Shown here: piece by piece, positions 1 to 6,561 of the stretch
Layout: each line of letters starts with the position of its first letter
Position numbering within the stretch: the stretch's first letter is position 1
Source of the DNA: Romboutsia sp. 13368
Lineage (GTDB): Bacteria; Bacillota; Clostridia; Peptostreptococcales; Peptostreptococcaceae
Direction of reading: 5' to 3'
Assembly: GCF_018336475.1 (NCBI RefSeq)
Contig: NZ_CP048741.1
Coordinates: 1,778,941 to 1,790,124 of the forward strand
DNA: 11,184 bases
Made by a program: the position numbers and the translations under genes
The notes under the pieces: model-generated
What the model saw: only the letters and a program-made list of their open reading frames with translations
Told to the model about the DNA's origin: nothing
Database searches by the model: none

Positions 1-42
1 TTTTAATAAAGCTATATAATTACTAATAAAACTAAATTTATA

Positions 43-74
43 AATAATAAAAAAGAAGCCTAATTAGACTTCTT
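43..74 (-). terminator. Rho-independent terminator after pnp
   Basis: Read on the minus strand, a 9-bp stem (AAGAAGUCU pairing with AGGCUUCUU, including one G-U pair) closes a 4-nt AAUU loop at 53-74 and is followed directly by a U-rich run (UUUUAUUAUU). It starts 6 nt after the pnp stop codon. This is a textbook intrinsic terminator and marks the end of the transcription unit. The remaining 42 bases at the window edge are plain AT-rich sequence with nothing recognisable. Confidence 0.9.
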
Positions 75-79
75 CTTTA

Positions 80-2194
80 TTATTGTTCTTCTTTTTTATC
101 AGCTTTTTCTGGTTTAGGTAATAATACTTTTCTAGATAAGTTTACTCTTCCTTTTTCATCTATTTCAGTAACCTTAACTTCAACTTCATCACCTATGTTT
201 AATACATCTTCAACTTTAGCAACTCTTTCATGTGCTATGTGAGATATGTGAAGTAATCCTTCTTTTCCTGGAAGTATTTCAACAAATGCACCAAAGTTCA
301 TTATTCTTGTAACCTTACCTGTATAAGTCTGTCCTACTTCTGCTTCAGCTACTATATCATTGATTTTCTTTTGTGCAAGTTTTATCATATCAGCATCTAC
401 ACCTGATATGAATACTTCTCCAGTTTGTTCTATATCTATTTTTACTCCAGTTTCTTCGATTATCTTAGTTATAACTTTTCCACCAGGTCCTATAACATCT
501 CTTATCTTATCTGGATTTATGTTCATTGTTATTATCTTAGGAGCATACTTAGATAATTCTGGTTTTGGAGCTGATATTGTTTTTCTCATTTCATTTAATA
601 TATGTATTCTACCAGCTTTAGCTTGAGTTAAAGCTCTACTTAATATTTCTTTATCTATACCAGCTATCTTTATATCCATTTGTATAGCAGTTATACCTTT
701 TTCAGTTCCTGCAACTTTAAAGTCCATATCTCCTAAGTGATCTTCCATACCTTGTATATCAGAAAGTACTGCTACTTTATCATCATGCTTTATAAGACCC
801 ATAGCTATACCTGCAACCATATCTTTTAAAGGTACACCCGCATCAAGTAATGATAATGTAGAACCACATACACTACCTTGAGATGTAGAACCATTAGAAC
901 TTAATACTTCTGATACTACTCTTATTGCATATGGGAATTCTTCTTTTGATGGAAGTACAGGTACTAATGCTCTTTCAGCAAGTGCTCCATGTCCTATTTC
1001 TCTTCTTCCTGGTCCTCTTGATGGTCTAGCTTCACCAACACTGTATGCAGGGAAGTTATAGTGATGCATATATCTTTTGCTTTCTTCTTCATCTAATCCA
1101 TCTAATATTTGAACATCTCCTAATGCTCCAAGAGTTGCTATAGACATTACTTGAGTCTGACCTCTTGTAAATAATCCTGAACCATGAGCTCTAGGTATAA
1201 ATCCATTGTCACACCATATTGGTCTTATTTCTTCTAATCCTCTATTATCTGGTCTTACATTTTCATGTACTATTAACTTTCTTACTTCTTCTTTTATTAT
1301 AGCTTGAAGTGTTTCTTCTATATCTACTCCGTAATCTTCTAGTAACTCTTCGAATTTTTCAAATGTTTCAGCTTTTACAGCGTCCATTTTTTCCATTCTT
1401 TCAAGTTTTTCTATAGTTTTTACAGCTTCTTTCATTTTATCTGTAGCAAATTCACGAACTGCCTTTTCAACTTCTTCATCAGCTTTGAATAAAACTACTT
1501 CCATTTTTTCTTTTCCAACTTGTGCAGTTATTTCTTCTATAAATTCTACTACCTTTTTGATTTCTTCATGAGCAAATAATATAGCTTCAAGCATTAATGC
1601 ATCTGGTATTTCTTCTCCACCAGCTTCAACCATCATTATAGCATCTTTAGTTCCTGATACTACTAGATGAAGAGAACTTTTTTCTCTTTGCTCTGCTGTT
1701 GGGTTAACAACAAATGCTCCATCAACTAATCCTATTAAAACAGATCCTGTAGGTCCATTAAAAGGTATATCAGATATAGACAATGCTATAGATGAACCTA
1801 TCATAGCAACTATATCAGGTGTACAATCTTGATCTACTGATAAAACTGTAGCAACAACTTGTACATCATTTCTAAATCCTTTTGGGAATAATGGTCTTAT
1901 AGGTCTGTCTATAAGTCTTGATGTTAATATCGCTTTTTCTGAAGGCTTCCCTTCTCTCTTTAAAAATCCTCCAGGTATTTTACCTACTGAATATAATTTT
2001 TCTTCATAATCAACACTTAGTGGGAAGAAGTCTATTCCATCTCTTGGTTTTGCTGATTTTGAAACATTTACCATAACCATAGTTTCCCCGTATCTAATTA
2101 TGGCACTTCCGCTAGCAAGCTCTGCTATCTTTCCTATTTCAACAGAAAGCTCTCTTCCTGCTAAATCCATTTTAAATATTTTATGTTCAAACAT
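80..2194 (-). CDS. pnp: Polyribonucleotide nucleotidyltransferase (PNPase)
   Basis: PNPase degrades RNA 3' to 5' using phosphate and releases nucleoside diphosphates; it acts in the cytoplasm as a trimer. The 704-residue protein is full length and has the family layout: first RNase PH-like core (about 10-145), an all-helical linker rich in Lys/Glu (about 240-305), second RNase PH-like core (about 310-540), KH domain (about 553-615, GPGG loop at 569-572) and S1 domain (about 620-690). The phosphate-binding GSTSQGSVCGST stretch (436-446) and the metal-site aspartates in DFKVAG (D491) and QMDIK (D507) are intact. The ATG at 2194 follows an AGGAGG site with an 11-nt spacer, longer than usual. It is the last gene, after degV with a 158-nt gap containing a candidate promoter, and is followed by a strong terminator. 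In Bacillus and enterobacteria pnp directly follows rpsO; here a degV gene intervenes. Confidence 0.98.
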   Translation of the reverse strand: MFEHKIFKMDLAGRELSVEIGKIAELASGSAIIRYGETMVMVNVSKSAKPRDGIDFFPLSVDYEEKLYSVGKIPGGFLKREGKPSEKAILTSRLIDRPIRPLFPKGFRNDVQVVATVLSVDQDCTPDIVAMIGSSIALSISDIPFNGPTGSVLIGLVDGAFVVNPTAEQREKSSLHLVVSGTKDAIMMVEAGGEEIPDALMLEAILFAHEEIKKVVEFIEEITAQVGKEKMEVVLFKADEEVEKAVREFATDKMKEAVKTIEKLERMEKMDAVKAETFEKFEELLEDYGVDIEETLQAIIKEEVRKLIVHENVRPDNRGLEEIRPIWCDNGFIPRAHGSGLFTRGQTQVMSIATLGALGDVQILDGLDEEESKRYMHHYNFPAYSVGEARPSRGPGRREIGHGALAERALVPVLPSKEEFPYAIRVVSEVLSSNGSTSQGSVCGSTLSLLDAGVPLKDMVAGIAMGLIKHDDKVAVLSDIQGMEDHLGDMDFKVAGTEKGITAIQMDIKIAGIDKEILSRALTQAKAGRIHILNEMRKTISAPKPELSKYAPKIITMNINPDKIRDVIGPGGKVITKIIEETGVKIDIEQTGEVFISGVDADMIKLAQKKINDIVAEAEVGQTYTGKVTRIMNFGAFVEILPGKEGLLHISHIAHERVAKVEDVLNIGDEVEVKVTEIDEKGRVNLSRKVLLPKPEKADKKEEQ

Positions 2195-2231
2195 TAAAGC
2201 TTGTACCTCCTCTTTTGCTAAAAAACGCGTT

Positions 2232-2254
2232 TACTATCTTATGTACTATCTTAT
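2232..2254 (-). repeat. Two-copy 11-bp direct repeat in the pnp leader
   Basis: On the minus strand ATAAGATAGTA occurs twice, separated by one base, giving a 12-nt period. The upstream copy overlaps the candidate pnp -10 box and the second falls in the predicted 5' untranslated region. A perfect 10-bp palindrome, AAACGCGTTT (2223-2232), abuts it on the gene side, 28 nt from the pnp start. The rest of the 2195-2352 gap is AT-rich; it contains one weak hairpin (2284-2300, 5-bp stem) that is not convincing as a degV terminator. Confidence 0.7.
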
Positions 2255-2276
2255 CAAAAATACTATATTTTAACAA
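2248..2276 (-). promoter_or_regulatory. Candidate sigma-A promoter for pnp
   Basis: On the minus strand a TTGTTA -35 (2271-2276) is followed after 17 bp by TAAGAT (2248-2253), preceded by a TGA extended -10 element. Each hexamer matches consensus at 4 of 6 positions. Transcription would start about 47 nt before the pnp ATG. A competing perfect TATAAT lies at 2310-2315 but has no recognisable -35 at 16-18 bp. Spacing and the extended -10 support the first, but neither is proven. Confidence 0.45.
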
Positions 2277-2352
2277 TATATAAAAGTAGCTTAGTTACTT
2301 ATCTCAATCATTATATGTATTATTTACACTTTGCTTTAAAATTAGTCATATT

Positions 2353-3201
2353 CTAGTTAGAACAACTTATAGCAAGTATATCTGGACCTGTATGGGAACA
2401 TATACAAGCCCCGCCTCTAGTTATTAATACTTTTTTAGCTTTTATTCTTTTCTGAACTTCTTTTTCAAGCTTTTCAAAGTCCTTAAAATTATCTCCATAT
2501 CCTATAGTAATAATTTTATCACTTAAATCCCCCTTATTTCTTTCTAGTATAATATCAACAAGTTTCGTTGCTAAATTTTTACTACCTCTAACTTTTTCCT
2601 CTAAGTTTGCCTCTCCATTTGGGAATGAAAATACTGGTATTATATTAAGAATATTTCCTATTATTGCAGTAGCTACAGATACCCTACCACTCTTTTTTAA
2701 ATAATCTAAAGTTTTAGGTGCAAAAAATAACATTACACTTTCTCTAATAGATTCTAATTCTTTTATTATATCATCAGTGCTTAATCCATCTTCTATTAAG
2801 TCACATGCTTTAATAACAAATTGACCGCTTCCTAATGATAAACTCATAGTGTCAAATATATGTATATCATTTGCCTTTTCACCCATATCGCTTCTTGCAA
2901 GTATCGCACTTTGATATGTTCCTGATGATTTAGAAGAACCATTTATACATATTATTTTATAACCTTCATCCACATATTTATTAAAAATTTCACTGAATTG
3001 AATATATGTAGCTTGAGATGTCTTAGGTATCTCTTTACTACTTTTTAATACTTCATAATATTCTTCTTTACTTATATCCACTCCATCTTTGTATTCTTTA
3101 TCATTAAATATTATAGTAAGCGGTACTACATCTAAATACTCTTTATCTTGAATTTCTTTTGGAATATCACATAAACTATCACATATTAATTTTATTTTCA
3201 A
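2353..3201 (-). CDS. DegV family fatty-acid-binding protein (FakB-like)
   Basis: DegV proteins bind a single fatty acid in a cleft between two alpha/beta domains; the FakB subgroup presents it to the fatty acid kinase FakA. The 282-residue product shows the family signatures: an N-terminal ICDSLCDIP strand-loop (6-13), KTSQAT (60-65, the ligand carboxylate-binding region), SSGTYQSA (92-99), FFAPKTLDYLKKSGRV (159-174), EEKVRGSKNLA (201-211) and the C-terminal HTGPD (270-274), where an Asp replaces the more usual Gly. The start is TTG at 3201, because the longer frame's GTG (3210) lies inside the ribosome binding site. The protein has seven cysteines including a CxC (266-268) and C280 near the end. 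Bacteria carry several DegV paralogues, so the specific ligand cannot be told. No kinase partner is in the window. Confidence 0.9.
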   Translation of the reverse strand: MKIKLICDSLCDIPKEIQDKEYLDVVPLTIIFNDKEYKDGVDISKEEYYEVLKSSKEIPKTSQATYIQFSEIFNKYVDEGYKIICINGSSKSSGTYQSAILARSDMGEKANDIHIFDTMSLSLGSGQFVIKACDLIEDGLSTDDIIKELESIRESVMLFFAPKTLDYLKKSGRVSVATAIIGNILNIIPVFSFPNGEANLEEKVRGSKNLATKLVDIILERNKGDLSDKIITIGYGDNFKDFEKLEKEVQKRIKAKKVLITRGGACICSHTGPDILAISCSN

Positions 3202-3205
3202 ACCT

Positions 3206-3214
3206 ATCACCTCT
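3206..3214 (-). promoter_or_regulatory. Ribosome binding site that sets the degV-family TTG start
   Basis: AGAGGTGAT on the minus strand matches the extended anti-Shine-Dalgarno complement. It overlaps the in-frame GTG at 3210, so that codon cannot be the start. The TTG at 3201 lies 8 nt after GAGG, an optimal distance. Confidence 0.8.
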
Positions 3215-3222
3215 ACTTAAAT

Positions 3223-3290
3223 TTTTTTATATAATATTTACCAATACCTTTTTTATATAATATTTACCAATACCTTTTTTATATAATATT
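3223..3290 (-). repeat. 26-bp tandem repeat, 2.6 copies, upstream of the degV-family gene
   Basis: Two identical 26-bp units (3223-3248 and 3249-3274) are followed by 16 matching bases of a third (3275-3290). Each unit reads on the minus strand as GGTATTGGTA followed by AATATTATAT and six A's. The array fills the space between the rpsO terminator and the degV ribosome binding site, so it must coincide with any degV promoter. TATTAT/TATAAA-like boxes recur in each unit, but no TTGACA-like -35 sits at 16-18 bp from them. Confidence 0.95.
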
Positions 3291-3326
3291 AAAATTATAA
3301 AAAGCAGGTATTATTATACCTGCTTT
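3291..3326 (-). terminator. Rho-independent terminator after rpsO
   Basis: On the minus strand a perfect 10-bp stem (AAAGCAGGTA / TACCTGCTTT, 3301-3326) with a 6-nt loop is followed by a U-rich stretch (TTATAATTTT). It begins 18 nt after the rpsO stop. A smaller A/T-rich hairpin over the stop codon (3335-3351, 7-bp stem) is followed by seven T's and may help. Confidence 0.9.
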
Positions 3327-3344
3327 TAATAAAAAAAGTAAAAA

Positions 3345-3599
3345 TTACTTTCTTAATCCTAATTTAGCTATTAATGCTCTGTATCCTTCAAGATCTCTGT
3401 CTTTTAAGTAAGCTAATAAGTTTCTTCTTCTACCAACCATCTTTAATAGACCTCTTCTTGAGTGGTGGTCTTTCTTGTGCATTTTTAAGTGGTCGTTTAA
3501 TTCGTTTATTCTAGCTGTTAATAAAGCTATTTGTACTTCTGGAGAACCAGTATCTCCTTCAAATCTTCCGAATTCTTTTATTATTTCAGTTTTGTTCAT
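3345..3599 (-). CDS. rpsO: 30S ribosomal protein S15
   Basis: S15 binds the three-way junction in the central domain of 16S rRNA early in 30S assembly and contributes to an intersubunit bridge. The 84-residue product carries the signature blocks DTGSPEVQ (16-23) and HKKDHHSRRGLL (41-52), the latter containing the His-Ser-Arg-Arg rRNA contacts, and ends in the usual IAKLGLRK. It is about five residues shorter at the N-terminus than the 88-89 residues typical of Bacillus and E. coli. The start is firm: GGAGG lies 9 nt upstream and an in-frame TAA sits three codons before the ATG. It has its own promoter, a structured leader and a terminator, so it can be expressed apart from the upstream operon. 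S15 represses its own mRNA in several bacteria. Confidence 0.98.
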   Translation of the reverse strand: MNKTEIIKEFGRFEGDTGSPEVQIALLTARINELNDHLKMHKKDHHSRRGLLKMVGRRRNLLAYLKDRDLEGYRALIAKLGLRK

Positions 3600-3608
3600 C
3601 TTGAGTTA

Positions 3609-3690
3609 CCTCCAATATATTTTATAATCGCCAATAACTAAGCATAGATTTGGAGAAATCATATGCTGAGTAAATGGTTATTTAATTTAC
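3609..3690 (-). promoter_or_regulatory. Structured rpsO leader, candidate S15 autoregulatory element
   Basis: The mRNA leader folds into a stem-loop at 3638-3670: GCAUA pairs with UAUGC, then after one bulged U GAUUU pairs with AAAUC, with a CUCC apical loop; CUCA/UUAG extends the base with one mismatch. The loop and its 3' flank read CUCCAA (3650-3655), exactly complementary to UUGGAG of the rpsO Shine-Dalgarno region (3610-3615), with a further G-U pair possible. This could form a pseudoknot or an alternative pairing that hides the ribosome site. In E. coli S15 stabilises a pseudoknot in the rpsO leader, and other bacteria use different leader folds. The structure is seen in the sequence; control by S15 is inferred. 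Confidence 0.55.
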
Positions 3691-3694
3691 TTGT

Positions 3695-4639
3695 CTATTG
3701 TACCATAAGTTTTTTGCTTTTGCAAATATACTTTTTGAACACATAGTTAGTATCTTTTTGAAGTTGAATTTTTAATTCTTCAATTCCATTAAATTTCTTT
3801 TCATCTCTAATTCTTTCTAGAAATTCTATAGTTATAGTTTTTCCATATATATCATCATTAAATTCTAATATATTTGTTTCTATAGATAAATTTTTACCAT
3901 TTACAGTAGGATTATATCCTACATTTGTAGCACCATAGTATGTTTTTCCATTTATATATACTTTTGTTGCATATATCCCAACTTTAGGTACTATCATATC
4001 TTCATCTATACTTATGTTTGCAGTTGGAAATCCTATAGTTCTTCCAATCTTTCTTGCATGTATAACTTTTCCTGATAGTTTATAATATCTTCCAAGATAT
4101 TTATAAGCTTTATCAACATCACCATTTGATATTAAATCTCGGATGTTTGTACTGCTTATTCTTACATTATCTAACTTTATAGGATTTATTATTTCTAGTT
4201 CAAACCCATATTTTTTAGATAATTCTTTTAAAAGTTTCGTGTTACCTTCTTTATTTCTTGCAAATGTAAAGTCATGTCCGACTATTATTTTCTTAGCACC
4301 TAATGTATCTAATAATATTTCTTTTATAAAATCATGTCCTGATATCTTAGTCATATACTCATCAAAAGGTATATTAATTATATAATCAACATTCATAGAT
4401 TTTAGGATTTCTATTTTTTCAGAATTTGTGATAATATTTTTTACAGAGTTTGGTCTAAAGTAATTAACTGGATGATTTTTAAAAGTAAATACTACGCTAC
4501 TTATACTATTTTCTTTAGCATATTCTGTTGTTTTTTCTATTAGAACCTTATGACCTCTATGTAGCCCATCAAAGTTACCAATAGTTACCACACTTTCTTT
4601 TATTGTATCTATTTTAGCTATTGATGTTATAGTATCCAT
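3695..4639 (-). CDS. ribF: Bifunctional riboflavin kinase / FAD synthetase
   Basis: RibF phosphorylates riboflavin to FMN and adenylylates FMN to FAD. The 314-residue protein has both domains: an N-terminal FMN adenylyltransferase of the nucleotidyltransferase fold, with TIGNFDGLHRGH (19-30) and ISSTNIR (161-167), and a C-terminal flavokinase with GRTIGFPTANI (199-209), VGIYAT (220-225), NVGYNPTV (239-246), ETNILEFNDDIYGK (254-267) and FLERIRDEKKF (273-283). The ATG at 4639 has only a modest GGGGA site, and the gap to truB is 25 nt. No FMN riboswitch-like leader is present, so expression appears tied to the operon. A short basic tail follows the flavokinase domain (about 302-314), and its codons also contain the rpsO promoter. 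Confidence 0.97.
   Translation of the reverse strand: MDTITSIAKIDTIKESVVTIGNFDGLHRGHKVLIEKTTEYAKENSISSVVFTFKNHPVNYFRPNSVKNIITNSEKIEILKSMNVDYIINIPFDEYMTKISGHDFIKEILLDTLGAKKIIVGHDFTFARNKEGNTKLLKELSKKYGFELEIINPIKLDNVRISSTNIRDLISNGDVDKAYKYLGRYYKLSGKVIHARKIGRTIGFPTANISIDEDMIVPKVGIYATKVYINGKTYYGATNVGYNPTVNGKNLSIETNILEFNDDIYGKTITIEFLERIRDEKKFNGIEELKIQLQKDTNYVFKKYICKSKKLMVQ
3697..3725 (-). promoter_or_regulatory. Sigma-A promoter for rpsO, inside the 3' end of ribF
   Basis: On the minus strand a TTGCAA -35 (3720-3725), a 17-bp spacer and a TACAAT -10 (3697-3702) form a good vegetative promoter; a TGG just before the -10 adds an extended -10 element. The -10 matches consensus at 5 of 6 positions and overlaps the ribF stop codon. 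Transcription should begin near 3690, giving a leader of about 90 nt that contains exactly the hairpin described above. Confidence 0.75.
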
Positions 4640-4664
4640 TTCGCTTTCCCCGCCTACTTGAAAT

Positions 4665-5573
4665 TTATACTATAAATAATTTATCACTTTTTACACTTAT
4701 AGTATTATCTTTTCTTATTATTTTACCTATTCCAATAAACTCTTTTGAGCTATAAACTCTTACTAACTCATCATTTTCATTAAAATCTTTTTCTATAAAT
4801 CGTCTTTCATCTATTATTCCACCATTTATATAATACTTTTCTGCATTTTCATGTATTGTTATTTTATTAAAATTAGTTAATACATAATCTATATCATATA
4901 AATATTTATCTAAAGTATTATTATCTTTATGTTCTTTTAATTCTTCGAGTGTTATACCATTTTCTAAGTTAAACTTACCAGATGAAGTTCTAAGTAAGAA
5001 AGACATATGTCCTCCACATCCTAAAATTTGTCCTATATCATAACAGATACTTCTTACATAAGTTCCCTTAGAACATTTTACGTAAAACATTATCTTATTA
5101 TCTCTTATACTAAGAATATTTAATTCTTTTATGTGTACAGGTCTAGTTTTTAAATTTATTTCATCAGCTCTTCCACTTCTAACTAAATCACACATTCTCT
5201 TTCCATTTACTTTTAATGCAGAATAAATAGGTGGTAATTGTTCTATATGACCTCTTTGAGTATCAAAAGCTTTTTCTATTTCTTCTTTTGTAAAGCTAAA
5301 GTTTTCAACTTTTTCCAATATTTCACCAGATGAATCATATGTATCTGTAGTTATACCTAGTGTTAATTCACAAATATATGATTTATCCTTATTTAATATA
5401 AGCTCACTAACTTTTGTAGCTTTTCCTATACATATAGGTAATACCCCTGATGCATCTGGATCAAGGGTACCTGTATGTCCAACTTTTTTTGTATTTAAAA
5501 TTTTTCTTACAGCACTTACAACATCATGAGATGTCATACCTGTAGGTTTTATAATATTTACTATTTTATTCAT
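4665..5573 (-). CDS. truB: tRNA pseudouridine(55) synthase
   Basis: TruB converts uridine 55 in the T loop of elongator tRNAs to pseudouridine and also acts as a tRNA chaperone. The 302-residue protein is full length. Motif II, GHTGTLDPDASG (32-43), holds the catalytic aspartate D38 and the conserved H33. Y66 in KSYICEL, PPIYSALKVNG (114-124) and the KGTYVRS motif (169-175) are the other family blocks. The C-terminal part (about 235-302) resembles the small C-terminal domain of Bacillota TruB. The start overlaps the nrnA stop by 8 nt (ATGAATAA) and the AAGGTGA ribosome site lies within nrnA, so translation is probably coupled to nrnA. Confidence 0.97.
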   Translation of the reverse strand: MNKIVNIIKPTGMTSHDVVSAVRKILNTKKVGHTGTLDPDASGVLPICIGKATKVSELILNKDKSYICELTLGITTDTYDSSGEILEKVENFSFTKEEIEKAFDTQRGHIEQLPPIYSALKVNGKRMCDLVRSGRADEINLKTRPVHIKELNILSIRDNKIMFYVKCSKGTYVRSICYDIGQILGCGGHMSFLLRTSSGKFNLENGITLEELKEHKDNNTLDKYLYDIDYVLTNFNKITIHENAEKYYINGGIIDERRFIEKDFNENDELVRVYSSKEFIGIGKIIRKDNTISVKSDKLFIV

Positions 5574-6561
5574 TTATCTCACCTTGAACTACTTTTACTA
5601 CAGCATCTACTATCTGTCTCTTTGCATCTTCTATACTAGAGTAAATAGTACAACCTGCAGCTCTTACATGGCCTCCGCCACCAAAACCTTGAGCTATTTT
5701 ACTAACATCTACATAAGTTTTAGATCTTAGGCTTACTTTGACTTCATTTTCTTTCTTTTCCTTTAAAAGTATACCTACTTCAACACCATCTATATCCCTT
5801 GTATATGATGTTATTCCATCTACATCATTAAAACTTATAACATTTCTTTTTAACATTTCTTTAGTTATCATTATACTAGCAATTTTTCCATCTACTATAT
5901 CTAGAGTATTTAAAGCTTCACCTAATAATTTATAGTAATTATATGGATTACTTTGGAATACTTTTTGAATTATAATATCTTTTTTAGCTCCTTTTAATAA
6001 AAGGTCTTTTGCCATTTCAAAACTACTTGGATGAGTATTTGAATATATAAAATTACCTGTATCAGTTAATAAACCAGTATATAAACATGTTGCTATATTG
6101 TCATCTATTATTTTTATATTTTCACTTTTTTCATATTCTACTAATACATTATAAACTAATTCACAAGTTGATGATGCTTCAGTATCTATATAGTTAAAAT
6201 CACCATAATAGTCATTACTTGCATGGTGATCTATACATATTATTGTTTTAGCATTATCTACTAATTCTTTACTTAAACATATTCTATTTTTATCTCCACA
6301 ATCAAGTGCTACTATATTATAGTTATTTAAGCTTACTTCCTCTGATTTTAATATATTAACATTTTCAACTAAAAACTTTAAATTTTGAGGAGGATTATCG
6401 TCTAGTACATAGTAAACGTTTTTTCCAAATTTATTTAAAGTGTAGTACATTGATAAAGTTGACCCTATATTATCTCCATCTGGGCTAATATGAGAAGTAA
6501 CGATGAAATCATCGTTACTTCCTTTTAAGTATTTTATTATACTTTCTATCTTACTCTTCAT
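5566..6561 (-). CDS. nrnA: DHH/DHHA1 phosphoesterase, NrnA-type oligoribonuclease / pAp phosphatase
   Basis: NrnA-type enzymes are manganese-dependent and degrade 2-5 nt RNA fragments to mononucleotides; many also dephosphorylate 3'-phosphoadenosine 5'-phosphate. The 331-residue protein has all motifs: HISPDGD (24-30), ALDCGD (85-90, D87), the DHH triad (111-113), TDTG (166-169), and the substrate-binding DHHA1 motif GFGGGGHVRAAGC (292-304). The ATG at 6561 is chosen because GAGG lies 9 nt upstream inside rbfA and the family begins just before this point; the frame extends 14 codons further but without support. It overlaps the rbfA stop by 11 nt and truB by 8 nt, pointing to coupled translation. 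A perfect 12-bp inverted repeat lies at codons 14-23. RecJ-like or GdpP-like roles are unlikely given the size and absence of extra domains. Confidence 0.93.
   Translation of the reverse strand: MKSKIESIIKYLKGSNDDFIVTSHISPDGDNIGSTLSMYYTLNKFGKNVYYVLDDNPPQNLKFLVENVNILKSEEVSLNNYNIVALDCGDKNRICLSKELVDNAKTIICIDHHASNDYYGDFNYIDTEASSTCELVYNVLVEYEKSENIKIIDDNIATCLYTGLLTDTGNFIYSNTHPSSFEMAKDLLLKGAKKDIIIQKVFQSNPYNYYKLLGEALNTLDIVDGKIASIMITKEMLKRNVISFNDVDGITSYTRDIDGVEVGILLKEKKENEVKVSLRSKTYVDVSKIAQGFGGGGHVRAAGCTIYSSIEDAKRQIVDAVVKVVQGEINE
6495..6520 (-). repeat. Perfect 12-bp inverted repeat within nrnA
   Basis: AAGTAACGATGA (6495-6506) and its exact reverse complement (6509-6520) flank two central bases. In the mRNA this allows an 11-bp hairpin with a 4-nt AUUU loop, starting 41 nt after the nrnA start codon. 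It encodes roughly GSNDDFIVTS, just before the first catalytic motif. No U-run follows, so it is not a terminator. Confidence 0.9.

Noticed and set aside
360..626. Plus-strand open frames at 360-626, 4143-4385, 5738-5935, 7314-7529 and 9718-9906
   Set aside because: Each lies antisense to a well-recognised gene, has low-complexity Ser/Ile/Phe-rich composition typical of reversed AT-rich coding DNA, and shows no family motif.
2284..2300. Intrinsic terminator after the degV-family gene
   Set aside because: The stem has only 5 A/U-rich pairs plus a mismatch and no solid U-run; degV to pnp read-through cannot be excluded.
3535..3595. Internal frameshift or truncation in rpsO because of its short length
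   Set aside because: All signature residues from DTGSPEVQ to the C-terminus are intact in one frame; only the extreme N-terminus is short.
4640..4664. FMN riboswitch or separate promoter ahead of ribF
   Set aside because: The gap is only 25 nt and contains no conserved riboswitch elements.
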